NCBI GenBank assembly: GCA_027622555.1
Contig: JAQBYJ010000016.1
Location: 1 to 64,000 of the forward strand
Length of the DNA: 64,000 nt
Source: Verrucomicrobiota bacterium
GTDB lineage: Bacteria > Verrucomicrobiota > Verrucomicrobiia > Opitutales > UBA2995
Direction of reading: 5' to 3'
Below, piece after piece: positions 9,739 to 19,582 of this stretch. The translations under genes and the position numbers were made by a program. The stretch's first letter is position 1, and each line of letters starts with the position of its first letter. Below the pieces are notes generated by a model, which had not been told where the DNA came from, did no database searches, and saw only the letters and a list, made by a program, of their open reading frames with translations.

Positions 9739-10565
9739 TTCTTAGCCAGCTTTTGCCAGTCTTCTATCTTTATCGATTCTGGTCGAGTAGTAGGCTTCAG
9801 GCCGTTGGCAATAAGATCTTCGAGCCATGGCAAGAAAAGCCCGGCAGCATCGATCTTGGGAATGATGGAGCTTATCTGCTTTCGTCTTTGTCTGAATATT
9901 TGCCGGATACCGTCCTTTATCGTCTTCGAAAACAGGATGGGACTGTCCTTAATCTTTATACTCAACAATGCTGAGCCCACCTCTGGTTTGGGGTAAAAGC
10001 AATTGGCACTCACCTTATGGACTGCCTCCACATCATAAGCTGATTTTAGAAATATTGAAATGGGTCCGTAGTTGCCTGAATCGCTTGCGGCAATAAATCG
10101 ATTAGCTGCTTCTTTTTGTAACATTATCACCATGCGCGATGGAAGGGGACCGGATAGAACCGCATCCAACCAAGGTGTGGAAATAGCATAGGGTAAGTTC
10201 GCAACGATTTTGAAAGGCTTGTCTTCAGTTGGGACCTCTGCAAGCGGTGCGTCCATCGCGTCGCCGTGCTTCAAATTAAAATGTTGTGGGTACTCAGGCA
10301 GGACCACTTCTTCCAAGTAGCGAAAAAACCCGGAATCCATTTCTATAGCGTAAACCTGGCAGCCTGCCTGAAGCAAAAGTTGGCTTAACGCACCCAGGCC
10401 CGGGCCGATTTCCACCACGGTGTCTCCTGGTGTTATTTCAGCTAGTTCGAGTGACTTTCGAGCAATGTTGGCTTCAATCAGAAAATTTTGCCCAAATCGT
10501 TTCCTGGGAGCGAGTTGACGGGACTCCAGGAGAGCTTTAACGACAGTTAGGGTTGGATAATCCAT
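9711..10565 (-). CDS. rsmA: 16S rRNA dimethyladenosine transferase (KsgA)
   Basis: A 284-residue SAM-dependent methyltransferase that dimethylates two adjacent adenines in the 3' hairpin of 16S rRNA during small-subunit maturation. The N-terminal RKRFGQNFL signature, SAM motif [11 protein letters not shown] and catalytic NLPYAIS (NLPY) motif are clear, and length is normal. Its 3' end overlaps the 3' end of ugd tail to tail by 28 bp, so the last eight or so codons of both genes share the same bases. trpC lies 18 bp upstream in the same direction. Confidence 0.96.
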   Translation of the reverse strand: MDYPTLTVVKALLESRQLAPRKRFGQNFLIEANIARKSLELAEITPGDTVVEIGPGLGALSQLLLQAGCQVYAIEMDSGFFRYLEEVVLPEYPQHFNLKHGDAMDAPLAEVPTEDKPFKIVANLPYAISTPWLDAVLSGPLPSRMVIMLQKEAANRFIAASDSGNYGPISIFLKSAYDVEAVHKVSANCFYPKPEVGSALLSIKIKDSPILFSKTIKDGIRQIFRQRRKQISSIIPKIDAAGLFLPWLEDLIANGLKPTTRPESIKIEDWQKLAKNQVLDLPIA

Positions 10566-10583
10566 CCTTTAGCGCAGGAGAGC

Positions 10584-11372
10584 TTACAAATTGTGGATTT
10601 CTCGGATAAACGCTCCCGGATCAGCGTGCTCCATTAGCGCTTGTCCGATGAGGACAGCTTGAGCACCAGCTGCCTTAACGCGCTTAACATCCTCGATGGA
10701 AACAATCCCCGATTCTGCAATACTTACACAACCTTCGGGGATTTTTGGAATCAGCGCTTCAGATAATGCCAGGTCAGTCGTGAAAGTTGCGAGGTTGCGG
10801 TTATTCACGCCGATAATGCGCGCTTCAGCTTGGACTGCTCGTGCAAGGTCGTCTTCGTTGTGAATTTCAAAGATAGAATCAAGGCCGGCCGCATTCGCGC
10901 TCCTATAAAGCATTTGAATCTCCTTATCCGTCAGTGCGCGGACGATGATCAGTATGGCACTGGCCCCTGCTTGGGCAGCCTCCACTATTTGGATCGGATG
11001 CACGAAAAAGTCTTTCCTCAAACAAGGGACCCTCGCTTGAGAACCTTTTATCAGGTTGGTTACGTCTTGCAGGTCGTTTATCGATCCTGAAAAAAACCGT
11101 TCATCCGTAAGAACGGAGATAGCGTCCGTCTGTGCGTCCACATAATGTCCTCCCTGAGCCAGGGCAGATGCTCCCGCTGCAATGTCACCTGCAGATGGGG
11201 ATTTGCGCTTTATTTCGGAAATTACGGAAACCTTGTCGTGACCGAAAAGAGCTTGGAACAGGGATGGGCGGTCCGGATCAATAAAAGCCTCCAATTCGGA
11301 GTCCTGCACCTCGCGTACGCGGTCGGCGATCTCCAGCCTTTTGTACGCCATTATCTCATTCAATTTGTCCAT
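10584..11372 (-). CDS. trpC: Indole-3-glycerol phosphate synthase
   Basis: A 262-residue TIM-barrel enzyme of tryptophan synthesis that converts CdRP to indole-3-glycerol phosphate. Diagnostic segments are SEIKRKSPSAGDI near the N-terminus, VPCLRKDFFVHPIQI, IIGVNNRNLATF and AESGI followed by GAQAVLIGQALM, covering the phosphate and catalytic loops. It is a stand-alone gene; no other trp gene lies in the window. It sits directly upstream of rsmA on the minus strand, and mazG is divergent 86 bp away. Confidence 0.96.
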   Translation of the reverse strand: MDKLNEIMAYKRLEIADRVREVQDSELEAFIDPDRPSLFQALFGHDKVSVISEIKRKSPSAGDIAAGASALAQGGHYVDAQTDAISVLTDERFFSGSINDLQDVTNLIKGSQARVPCLRKDFFVHPIQIVEAAQAGASAILIIVRALTDKEIQMLYRSANAAGLDSIFEIHNEDDLARAVQAEARIIGVNNRNLATFTTDLALSEALIPKIPEGCVSIAESGIVSIEDVKRVKAAGAQAVLIGQALMEHADPGAFIREIHNL

Positions 11373-11458
11373 TCTTCGGGATTCGTTCTTTATTTATTTA
11401 AGGAACTGTTATAACCAAGAACTTAATAATCCTGCCTATCCAACAAAAAAATACAACT

Positions 11459-12121
11459 GTGAGCTCAATCAATGCTTTGCGCGAAACTGTGGCCGCACTC
11501 AGAGCCCCTGATGGGTGTCCATGGGACATTGAACAGACCCATCAGTCTTTGGCTGTGTGTTTGATAGATGAATGCTGTGAACTCCTGGAGACCCTGGATA
11601 CCTTGGATATGGATCACATGCGGGAAGAGCTTGGCGATGTGCTGTTGCAGGTCATAATGCACGCTCAGATTGCCAGCGAGAAGGGAACATTCGATTTTGA
11701 TGCCGTTTGCGATGAAGTGAACGAAAAACTGATTCGACGCCATCCGCATGTGTTTGGCCCGGATGATTTAAATTTGAAGGATTCCACCGCAGTTTTGAAG
11801 AAGTGGGACGAGATAAAAGCTACTGAACAAAAGAACGGAAACCAGTCCGAAGGAAAGATGTTCAAACACTTACCGCCCCAATTGCCATCCTTGCTCCGTG
11901 CCAGAGATGTCTATAAACAGATTCAAAAGAAAGGCCTGGATACCGAGTCCCTTGTGAATGAACAATCCGTGGCCATTCAGGCTCAACAGATAAGCGAAGA
12001 ATCTGTCGGCAAAACATTATTTGAAATGGCGGCTTCTTGCCGCATTGCTGGAATTGATCCTGAATCGGCATTAAGACGCTATGCCAACCATATTATTAAA
12101 AAGATTGAAGAAAGATACTGA
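11459..12121 (+). CDS. mazG: Nucleoside triphosphate pyrophosphohydrolase MazG
   Basis: A 220-residue all-alpha NTP pyrophosphohydrolase that removes aberrant NTPs. The GTG at 11459 is the start; the metal site LIDECCELLETLD followed by REELGDVLLQVI gives the ExxE...ExxD pattern. RRHPHVFG and a second, degenerate MazG repeat in the C-terminal half complete the architecture of long MazG proteins. The downstream peptidase gene overlaps its 3' end. Confidence 0.92.
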   Translation: MSSINALRETVAALRAPDGCPWDIEQTHQSLAVCLIDECCELLETLDTLDMDHMREELGDVLLQVIMHAQIASEKGTFDFDAVCDEVNEKLIRRHPHVFGPDDLNLKDSTAVLKKWDEIKATEQKNGNQSEGKMFKHLPPQLPSLLRARDVYKQIQKKGLDTESLVNEQSVAIQAQQISEESVGKTLFEMAASCRIAGIDPESALRRYANHIIKKIEERY

Positions 12122-12857
12122 GACCAGGTTTCACACCGTGCGGACTTCGAATGGTCCGATAATGATACCGTACTACCTTCGTCGATCTAAACGCGCTCGT
12201 CGTATCACGGTTCGTCTCGGCGCACAAAATCAAGCACTTGTGATCGTGCCCTATCGCGCATCGCTCAAAGTAGCTCTCGCGTTTCTTGATCAATGCGGGG
12301 ATTGGCTGCTCGACCAAATGTCGAAAGCGCCTTCTCCGACATCCATTTTGGAATATCTTCTGAACAAGCCTGTGTTCACATTAAATGGAAGGCGGTGTCG
12401 TGTAACCTTTGCTTTTACAAGCGGGTGCCCTTATTTTGAATACAAACGGGAGAAAGAAAAAGTCGTCTTTCGTTACGACCCGCATAATATCCATGAAGCC
12501 CGTATTCGAGAGGCCCTCAAGAAGCTGGCCAAACTCTGCCTCACCGAGCGCCTTGAATTTCTTTGTAGCGAAAAGAAGATTATTCATCCCCCAAGTCGCG
12601 TTACCGTGCGTGACCAATCCAGCCGTTGGGGATCCTGCTCTCCCTCGCGAAGCATCTCTTTGAACTGGAGACTCATACTCCTGACAACTGGAGTGCAGGA
12701 TTACGTCATCCTTCATGAGCTGGCGCATTTGAAGGAAATGAATCATTCCAGAGATTTCTGGAGTTTGTTGAACAGCTATGATTCCCGCAGCAAGCTTCAT
12801 GATCGTCGGTTAAATATGGTTGGTCGAACAATCATTTCACTCGGGCGATCAGAGTGA
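12081..12857 (+). CDS. YgjP-like zinc metallopeptidase (DUF45)
   Basis: A predicted cytoplasmic zinc peptidase of the YgjP/SprT-like family, function unknown. The C-terminal half has RDQSSRWGSCS and the HExxH motif in VILHELAHLKEMNHSRDFW, with the third His ligand eight residues on. The longest frame (258 residues) overlaps mazG by 41 bp. Homology-like sequence starts around RRSKRARRITVRLG, so GTG 12138 or ATG 12162 are plausible alternative starts. The stop overlaps the xerC start by 4 bp, indicating translational coupling. Confidence 0.85.
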   Translation: MPTILLKRLKKDTETRFHTVRTSNGPIMIPYYLRRSKRARRITVRLGAQNQALVIVPYRASLKVALAFLDQCGDWLLDQMSKAPSPTSILEYLLNKPVFTLNGRRCRVTFAFTSGCPYFEYKREKEKVVFRYDPHNIHEARIREALKKLAKLCLTERLEFLCSEKKIIHPPSRVTVRDQSSRWGSCSPSRSISLNWRLILLTTGVQDYVILHELAHLKEMNHSRDFWSLLNSYDSRSKLHDRRLNMVGRTIISLGRSE

Positions 12858-13780
12858 CCGAAGAATCGCCAGATCTGTTGATCAAAGGATTGGATCCTTT
12901 TCTGTCACACCTTGAGAAAGAACGTAGACTGTCTGCCTATACGGTTCGAAACTATGGACAGGCCATTCGAGATTTCTCCTTTTGGATGAAGGCGAATACG
13001 CGTTGGGACGGTGAGTGGGAGGACTTATCAGCAACACAGCTAAAACGATTTCTCATCGAGCGCCAAGGGTCTCATTCCCGTCGAACGATTCATAATCACT
13101 TTTCCGCGTTGAAGACCTATTCGAAGTATTTGCAGACGCAAAAGCTCATAAAAAAAAATCCCTTTACCGGGATCGTGTTACCTAAACTCGCCAAACCTTT
13201 GCCCAAGTTTTTAACGGAGAAGCAAATGAGTCAGTTGCTTGCCGGGCCTATGAAATTGCTCGATAATGAAACGCTTGATCCCTGGCTTGTCTGGCGCGAT
13301 CGCCTGGTGTTGGAGTTGCTCTACGGTGCAGGTTTGCGTGTGAGTGAGTTAGCCGGCCTCAATTACGGAGCGATCGATTTTCAACGTGGAGTTGCCCGTG
13401 TCCTGGGTAAGGGTAACAAGGAACGCTTATGTCCGCTGGGAAAGATTGCGATGGTGGTGCTCGAAAAGTTTCGTCAGGAATATGCCCCGGCTACGGGATA
13501 TGAGGATCCGGTTGTTTTAGGAAATAAAAAAAATCGGATCCGAGTACGGCAGGTTCAACTCATGGTCAAACAGTACCTTGCTTTAGCCGATTTGCCTCTC
13601 GATTTAACACCGCACAAAATTCGACATTCATTTGCTACTCATTTATTGAATCATGGAGCTGATTTACGTCTGGTCCAGGACCTCCTTGGTCATGCGAGTC
13701 TTTCGACCACCCAGATTTATACCCACGTAACGTTGGGCCGATTAAAAGATGCACACAGCAAAGCGCATCCCAGGGCATAA
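12854..13780 (+). CDS. xerC: Tyrosine recombinase XerC-like
   Basis: A 308-residue site-specific recombinase of the XerC/XerD type, which resolves chromosome dimers at dif. An N-terminal SAM-like DNA-binding domain (about 12-105) precedes the catalytic domain with Arg in GAGLRVSELAGL, Lys in KGNKER, HKIRHSFATHLL, the LGHASLSTTQ His and the nucleophile Tyr in QIYTHV. The start is a GTG overlapping the previous stop. Core-genome neighbours and normal length argue for a housekeeping Xer and not a phage integrase; XerC versus XerD is not certain. Confidence 0.88.
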   Translation: MTEESPDLLIKGLDPFLSHLEKERRLSAYTVRNYGQAIRDFSFWMKANTRWDGEWEDLSATQLKRFLIERQGSHSRRTIHNHFSALKTYSKYLQTQKLIKKNPFTGIVLPKLAKPLPKFLTEKQMSQLLAGPMKLLDNETLDPWLVWRDRLVLELLYGAGLRVSELAGLNYGAIDFQRGVARVLGKGNKERLCPLGKIAMVVLEKFRQEYAPATGYEDPVVLGNKKNRIRVRQVQLMVKQYLALADLPLDLTPHKIRHSFATHLLNHGADLRLVQDLLGHASLSTTQIYTHVTLGRLKDAHSKAHPRA

Positions 13781-13784
13781 CTTT

Positions 13785-14321
13785 TTAAACTACGAGCTTG
13801 TCGCTAATCCGAATCTTTCCACCTTCAATAACTCTGCAATAAATCCCGCGAAGGTTTAAACATCGATATTCCGGGAGATTGATCCATTTCAGGATATCTT
13901 TCCCAAATTCTCCGGCAAATTTAGCGCAGGCATCGTTGAAAACATCTGTGACTTCTAATGTAACAGATCCAACGTTGAAGCGACCACCTACGGGGAACTC
14001 CTCTGCGTTCAGATCGCGATCCACCATAATGTTATCACCAGGATGGTAGTGGTTGTTTTTCTCTTTTTGGAAGAGGCGGATGATTCGTGAGTTACAAACG
14101 GCCACCTGGACTCGAGGGTCAGAATCTCCGTTTTCAAGATACTTCCATGTTCTCCAAATCCAGCGATCACCTATGGCACCTTTTTCTACATCTATGTCAA
14201 TGGAGTCAGGATACTCTCGAACTCCATCGTCTATGCGCAGGCATAGGGAGGTTACCTGCCCGGTGTAGGGGTTTTCAGCGAGAGAAGCTTGAAGTGTGGT
14301 TAAACGAGAATCGTTGCTCAT
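13785..14321 (-). CDS. MOSC domain protein
   Basis: A 178-residue MOSC-domain protein, related to the C-terminal domain of molybdenum cofactor sulfurase and to YiiM. Visible signs are an N-terminal beta strand with TGQVTSLCLRID, a GAIGDRW segment, and the conserved Cys in NDACAKFAGEFG followed by LRGIYCRVIEGGKI. Such proteins bind molybdopterin or reduce N-hydroxylated compounds; the actual substrate here is unknown. It ends 4 bp from xerC (convergent) and starts 3 bp downstream of the helicase gene stop, so it is likely cotranscribed with it. Confidence 0.8.
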   Translation of the reverse strand: MSNDSRLTTLQASLAENPYTGQVTSLCLRIDDGVREYPDSIDIDVEKGAIGDRWIWRTWKYLENGDSDPRVQVAVCNSRIIRLFQKEKNNHYHPGDNIMVDRDLNAEEFPVGGRFNVGSVTLEVTDVFNDACAKFAGEFGKDILKWINLPEYRCLNLRGIYCRVIEGGKIRISDKLVV

Positions 14322-14323
14322 GG

Positions 14324-16381
14324 CTAATAGTGTGCGTGGTCGAATACCCAGCCCCGATTTTCTTTGTTGAACCGGTGATAATCTTTTTTAGGAAGCGTAT
14401 TCAAGAATTGAATGCCATACTGTTTGGTAAAAACTCTTGAGTCGAGGAGGGTTATGAACCCTTTGTCATCTTTCTTCCGGATAAGCCGGCCAATGCCTTG
14501 ACGAAACTTAATCAGAGCGTCGGGTAGGGTGAGTTCCATGAATGGACTCTTCCCTTGTTTTTTCATCCAGTCGCTTTTTGCTTCTGCAACGGGGTGAGAA
14601 GGATTTTCAAACGGCAGCTTGGTTATAATAACCTGGGAAAGGGCCGGACCGGGAACATCTACTCCTGCCCAAAAACTCTCGGTGCCGAGTAGGACTCCGT
14701 TTCCGGATTTGGCAAATTCTCGGGTGAGCTCTGAGCGCGAAAAATCTCTACCTTGCTGGAAAAGTGGGCGACCCAGGTTTTCGAGTTCGGTTTCGATTCG
14801 TCGGGCAATTTGGTTAAGATCGTAGTAATTAGTGAAAAGCACCAGGCTTCCTCCTTCGACTTGCTCCACACAGAAGAGGATCATTTCCTCCAGGTAGTCG
14901 AGGTCTTGACGACCATCCCTTAACTGGGGAGGAGCGTCGTCAGCTACAAACACCTGTACGTTATGTTCGTAATCAAATGGTGAAGTTACCTGGTAGGTTA
15001 ACTCCTTTTCTGCGCCAATCTGTTTTTGGAAATTCTCCATGTTGGGACCGGCTGCCAGCGTCGCACTGGTCAGAATCACTCCCGTTTGACGCATGAAAAG
15101 ACTTTCTTTCAGATATTCAGAAATGTCGATGGGAGCACTGCGTAAGTATACGATTTTTCCTCCCCGGCCGCCTCGCTCTGCCCAATAGACTTGTTCGTCC
15201 AACGATTGGCTGATAAATTGACGGATGCTGTTGCACAGATCTGTGAGTCGATCGCGTTGATCTTCAACAATGGATTTCTCGGGTCCATCATCCAGGTGAA
15301 TTGCAATCTCTTTTATGCGGATGATCAGGCCTCTAATTTGTGGGAGTAACACGGGATCCAACCAGTCGGGCGTATAGATCCGGGCAATCTCGCGTTTCTC
15401 GAGGAACATCTGCCTTACCAGGCTAAAGAATACATCCGCTTCATTTCGCACCCGTACTACCAGGTTGCAATCACCCGTGGTTCCATGGCGCCGGAGCAGA
15501 CCTTTTTTGCGCTTTGGATTGTATAGAAATGATAGGGTTCGGTTGACTCCATACGAGCTGATACCCAGGCCGTAATGATCGGTTGCCACGCCCGGAACCG
15601 TGTGCGCTTCATCAAGGATTACAAAGTCCTCAGGATACAAAATTCCACGGCCCTTTGGCACGGGCATGCCGGAGCCGAGCAGAGAAAACAGCAAACTATG
15701 ATTTAAGATGAGTATGTGGGCATCGCGAATTTTTGTGCGCGCCTTTTGGTAATGACACACTTTCGGATCGCAGTGTTTTTTGTTACAGGCCGAAGAGTCA
15801 GCGCTCACCCAGTCCCAAACTTCAAAGGATGGAGGAGGAACCAGTTCTTGCCGAATGCCTACTTTGGTATCCAGTGACCATTGGACAATGCGCTCAAGTT
15901 CAGATTGTTCATCGCTCGGGATAAGCTCTGTTTTTTGTGCAATGGCTTGATCCAGGCGCGTGGTGCATAGGTAGTTTCCTTTACCCACAAGAATGGCCAC
16001 TTTGAATTTGAGGTAGGCTTGTAGTTCTGGTACTTTTGAAAAGAGGTTTCTACAAATCTTTAGGTCGTTATCCTTGATTTGCTCCTGAAGTGAAATCGTG
16101 TTGGTTGCCACGATTCCCTGCCGCTTATTACGCATGGCAATGAGGATAGCGGGAATTAAATAAGCCAGGCTTTTTCCTACGCCTGTACCTGCTTCGAAAA
16201 GGAGCGGTTGATGGTTAGTGAATGCTCCGATGACTTCTCGGGCCATGGTTTCCTGTTGAGGCCGGTACTCCATCCCCAGGGTTGTTTGCAGCCATCCTCC
16301 TTCACTGAAAATTTTCGTGACTAAATCAAAGAGAAGATCAGGTGCCGAATCTGCTTCGATTTCATTTTGAAAACCTATCAT
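14324..16381 (-). CDS. DinG/XPD-type ATP-dependent helicase
   Basis: A 685-residue superfamily 2 helicase of the DinG/YoaA type. Walker A is in FEAGTGVGKSLAYLIPA, the DEAH box in FVILDEAHTVPG, and the iron-sulfur cluster cysteines in SACNKKHCDPKVCHYQ. The C-terminal RecA domain has LLGTESFWAGVDVPG and QGIGRLIR. The family unwinds 5'-overhang DNA or R-loops and helps with DNA damage. ATG 16381 is chosen; an upstream TTG adds four residues. The first codons face the upstream region of the metal ATPase gene head to head. Confidence 0.88.
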   Translation of the reverse strand: MIGFQNEIEADSAPDLLFDLVTKIFSEGGWLQTTLGMEYRPQQETMAREVIGAFTNHQPLLFEAGTGVGKSLAYLIPAILIAMRNKRQGIVATNTISLQEQIKDNDLKICRNLFSKVPELQAYLKFKVAILVGKGNYLCTTRLDQAIAQKTELIPSDEQSELERIVQWSLDTKVGIRQELVPPPSFEVWDWVSADSSACNKKHCDPKVCHYQKARTKIRDAHILILNHSLLFSLLGSGMPVPKGRGILYPEDFVILDEAHTVPGVATDHYGLGISSYGVNRTLSFLYNPKRKKGLLRRHGTTGDCNLVVRVRNEADVFFSLVRQMFLEKREIARIYTPDWLDPVLLPQIRGLIIRIKEIAIHLDDGPEKSIVEDQRDRLTDLCNSIRQFISQSLDEQVYWAERGGRGGKIVYLRSAPIDISEYLKESLFMRQTGVILTSATLAAGPNMENFQKQIGAEKELTYQVTSPFDYEHNVQVFVADDAPPQLRDGRQDLDYLEEMILFCVEQVEGGSLVLFTNYYDLNQIARRIETELENLGRPLFQQGRDFSRSELTREFAKSGNGVLLGTESFWAGVDVPGPALSQVIITKLPFENPSHPVAEAKSDWMKKQGKSPFMELTLPDALIKFRQGIGRLIRKKDDKGFITLLDSRVFTKQYGIQFLNTLPKKDYHRFNKENRGWVFDHAHY

Positions 16382-16498
16382 GCGGAGGATCAAAGTTTCG
16401 CGGTCGAAAGAGTCGATCCAAAACCAGAGCAGGAAGCTTTTTGGAATGATTCTAAATTAGGTTGCCTCTTTCCTTTTGCCCTTCAGCATCTCCCGATC

Positions 16499-18745
16499 AT
16501 GGTAAATATTGGCAGCAAAGAGGAACCTTCATGGGTGAGAGATCTCAGGAATTTTTTGAGTGAGCAGAAGGAAATTCAGGCGATAAAAATAAGTGCTGAA
16601 ACTCACACTGTTTCTGTTGCCACCTTTACAAAGGATCAGAATGCAGCCTTGGAAGGATCTTTGCAGACCTTGCTGAACGCGGTAGAAAATGAATTAAGAG
16701 CCAACCCTGCGGAAGGTACACATTTATCGATGGACGGTATTTGGGTGCATTCCAGAAATGACGAAACCGTCGTTGAAAAAACTCAATGTCCTGCTGTTCG
16801 TTCGTTGTGGACCTGGCGCGAATATGAATGGCCCTCGGAAGAAAGTACGGTCGAAGACTCGGAGGAAGAGTGGAAGTTTATGGCTCTTCTGGCCGGAATA
16901 TGCGGGGTTACTTTATTGGCGGGTGTTCTCGTCGGATTATCTTCAGCTATCCCCCTATGGGTTGTTTACGTTCTCTATTCTATAGCTTTAATCAGCGGTG
17001 GATGGGATGCCACGGTAGATGCGTTTGAGAATATCAAGCGTGGGCAATTGGATATTCATTTCCTGATGTTGTCGGTCGCCCTGGGTGCCGTTGCCATTGG
17101 TTCGTGGGCGGAAGGCGCTCTATTATTATTTCTGTTTTCGTTATCCGGGGCCCTTGAGCATTATGCGGAGCATCGGACTCATCGTGAAATCGATGCTCTT
17201 ACACGCGCCGCACCGAAGACTGCTAACCTCGTTGACGTGGATGGGGAAGTGGTCGTGCGCCCGGTGGAATCGATATTGCCCGGTCAAATACTCCGCGTAA
17301 AACCAGACGAATTATTCCCGGTCGATGGTGAGGTCATCTCAGGAAAGACGGCGTCCGACGAATCGAATCTGACTGGTGAGGCAGTTCCGGTTGAGAAGAT
17401 TGTGGGTGATTCAGTTTACAGCGGCACGCTTAATCTTTGGGGTGTTTGTGATATTCGGGTAGTTCGTCAAGCGGCAGAAAGTTCGCTTCAGAAAATTATT
17501 CGTCTCATCCAAAACGCGCAGCATCTGCGTGCACCTAGTCAGCGATTTACCGATAAATTCGGGACGAAGTATACCTATTTAATTCTCGGAATCACCGCTG
17601 GGTATTTCTTGTTTTCATGGCTGGTCCTGAATCTACCAGCTTTCGAGAAAGAGGCGGGCGAGTTTTCTGCGTTCTATCGGGCAATGACATTTTTGGTTGT
17701 CGCGAGTCCTTGTGCGCTGGTGATTTCCATTCCATCTGCCATTTTGGCTGCGATCGCCTGGGGTGCGAGAAAGGGTATTCTTTTCCGGGGAGGGGCAGCC
17801 ATTGAAAAATTGTCTGAGGTCGATGTAGTCGCGATGGACAAGACCGGGACGCTTACCCAAGGCGATTTGTCTGTTACGGGTGTAGAGAGTTTTCCCGATG
17901 GCAGGAGTGATGAAGTGTTACAATTAGCTTTCAGTCTTGAGACCCATTCGAATCACCCTTTGGCGAGAGCGATTGTCAGCTATGGAAAGAAAGAAGGTTT
18001 GGTTGCTGAAGCGGTAGAAGATTTTCAGTCATTCAGTGGCAAAGGTTTGCGCGGGCAGGTTAGAGATGAAGCCATTTTCTTAGGTCGGCGAGAATTAATG
18101 GAATCCGGCCCTTTTTCTGATTGGATTAAGAAAGTCGACGAACCGCCTCCATCCGTGACCGAAGTTTGGGTATTTCAAAAAGACCTGATAGGGAGGATTC
18201 TGTTGGAGGATAAAATTCGGGAACACTCGAAACAGACCTTAGCAAGACTGCGGGAAGTTGGCATTAAAACCATGATGTTGACGGGTGATCGTCGTAGTGC
18301 AGCGGATGCTGTCGGTGAAAAAATCGGTATTCAGGAAGTTCGAAGTGGTTTGTTGCCTGAGGATAAGGTGCAAATTATTAAAGAGCTCACTGAGGCAGGT
18401 CATAAAGTGGCCATGGTTGGTGACGGGGTGAATGACGCTCCAAGCTTGGCCGCTGCTTACGTAGCGGTTTCGATGGGAGCTCGTGGCAGTGATGCGGCCC
18501 TTGAGCAAAGCGAAGTTGTTCTCATGAATGACAAGATTGAAAAATTTCTGACCGCGTATGAGCTCAGTCGGAAGGCCAAATCGATCATTCGGCAGAATCT
18601 CGTTATTTCGCTTGGAACAGTCCTTTTAATGGCCAGTGCCGCGTTGTTTGGCCTCATTCCGCTTACCGTTGGTGTTTTTGCTCACGAAGGTAGTACGGTG
18701 GTGGTGGTCCTCAACAGTTTAAGGCTTTTGATGGGACGGGAGTAA
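16499..18745 (+). CDS. P1B-4-type heavy-metal translocating ATPase
   Basis: A 748-residue inner-membrane P-type ATPase. The membrane metal site is SPC in VVASPCALVIS (near 401), the phosphorylated Asp is in DKTGTLTQG (near 447), the HP motif is SNHPLARA, and the hinge is GDGVNDAPSLAAA. The last membrane helix has HEGSTVVVVLNSLRLL. SPC together with HEG-T marks the P1B-4 group, which exports Co, Fe or Zn. The N-terminal ~120 residues are unusual: a soluble domain with no CxxC metal motif. An in-frame TTG at 16367 would overlap the helicase start, so ATG 16499 is preferred. Confidence 0.88.
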   Translation: MVNIGSKEEPSWVRDLRNFLSEQKEIQAIKISAETHTVSVATFTKDQNAALEGSLQTLLNAVENELRANPAEGTHLSMDGIWVHSRNDETVVEKTQCPAVRSLWTWREYEWPSEESTVEDSEEEWKFMALLAGICGVTLLAGVLVGLSSAIPLWVVYVLYSIALISGGWDATVDAFENIKRGQLDIHFLMLSVALGAVAIGSWAEGALLLFLFSLSGALEHYAEHRTHREIDALTRAAPKTANLVDVDGEVVVRPVESILPGQILRVKPDELFPVDGEVISGKTASDESNLTGEAVPVEKIVGDSVYSGTLNLWGVCDIRVVRQAAESSLQKIIRLIQNAQHLRAPSQRFTDKFGTKYTYLILGITAGYFLFSWLVLNLPAFEKEAGEFSAFYRAMTFLVVASPCALVISIPSAILAAIAWGARKGILFRGGAAIEKLSEVDVVAMDKTGTLTQGDLSVTGVESFPDGRSDEVLQLAFSLETHSNHPLARAIVSYGKKEGLVAEAVEDFQSFSGKGLRGQVRDEAIFLGRRELMESGPFSDWIKKVDEPPPSVTEVWVFQKDLIGRILLEDKIREHSKQTLARLREVGIKTMMLTGDRRSAADAVGEKIGIQEVRSGLLPEDKVQIIKELTEAGHKVAMVGDGVNDAPSLAAAYVAVSMGARGSDAALEQSEVVLMNDKIEKFLTAYELSRKAKSIIRQNLVISLGTVLLMASAALFGLIPLTVGVFAHEGSTVVVVLNSLRLLMGRE

Positions 18746-18838
18746 GTTTTTACACTTTTCACAGACTAAAGAATTTGGTTGTAACCTGACTTTTATGTCT
18801 TTTTATGAGTAAGCTACCTAAGATACCTAAGAAATGCA

Positions 18839-19582
18839 ATGAGCCAGTCTGTATTAGTCGAAAAACTAAAGATTCTTACTGAAGTTGTTCCAATCAGTGA
18901 AAAGCTTGAAAACGCCAGTGCCCTCGAGCGGATACGTTGGGGATTGGATACATTTGGCGATGGTTTGGTAATGAGTTCTAGTTTTGGTGCTCAATCTGCG
19001 GTTATGTTACACATGGTTTCTACCATGGCACCCACGATTCCGATCGTTTTTGTAGACACGGGATACCTGTTTCCTGAGACCTATCATTTTGTTGAAGAAT
19101 TGCGAAGACGCCTCGATTTAAACCTTCGTATTTACCAATCAGAGATGACTGCTGCCCGTCAGGAAGTTCTTTATGGAAAGCTCTGGGAGCAGGGGAAAGC
19201 AGGTATCGAAAAATACAATCTGATGAACAAAGTAGAACCGATGAACCGCGCTTTGGTTGAGCTCGGGGCCAAGGGGTGGTTAGCTGGACTCAGACGAGAC
19301 CAATCGTCTTCCCGGAAGCATTTGGATGTAGTGATGAAGCAGGGAAATATCACTAAGATTCACCCTATCATTGATTGGACAGATCGGGAGATTTATCAGT
19401 ATCTGACGAACAATAATCTACCTTACCATCCTCTTTGGGAACAGGGTTACGTTTCAATTGGTGACAAGCATAGCTCAAGTCCGTTACTGGGAGATATGTC
19501 TGCAGAAGAGACGCGTTTTAATGGTGTGAAGCGCGAGTGTGGTTTACATGAATTGTCCGGCCAAACGGATTTTATGATTTAA
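18839..19582 (+). CDS. cysH: Phosphoadenylyl-sulfate reductase
   Basis: A 247-residue enzyme of assimilatory sulfate reduction that makes sulfite from PAPS with thioredoxin. The PP-loop region [15 protein letters not shown], the [14 protein letters not shown] segment, [10 protein letters not shown] and the C-terminal ECGLHEL containing the catalytic Cys are visible. The paired-Cys motifs of the iron-sulfur APS reductases are missing, so PAPS is the likely substrate. It overlaps the convergent DHFR-like gene by 4 bp. No cysD/N/I gene lies nearby. Confidence 0.92.
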   Translation: MSQSVLVEKLKILTEVVPISEKLENASALERIRWGLDTFGDGLVMSSSFGAQSAVMLHMVSTMAPTIPIVFVDTGYLFPETYHFVEELRRRLDLNLRIYQSEMTAARQEVLYGKLWEQGKAGIEKYNLMNKVEPMNRALVELGAKGWLAGLRRDQSSSRKHLDVVMKQGNITKIHPIIDWTDREIYQYLTNNNLPYHPLWEQGYVSIGDKHSSSPLLGDMSAEETRFNGVKRECGLHELSGQTDFMI

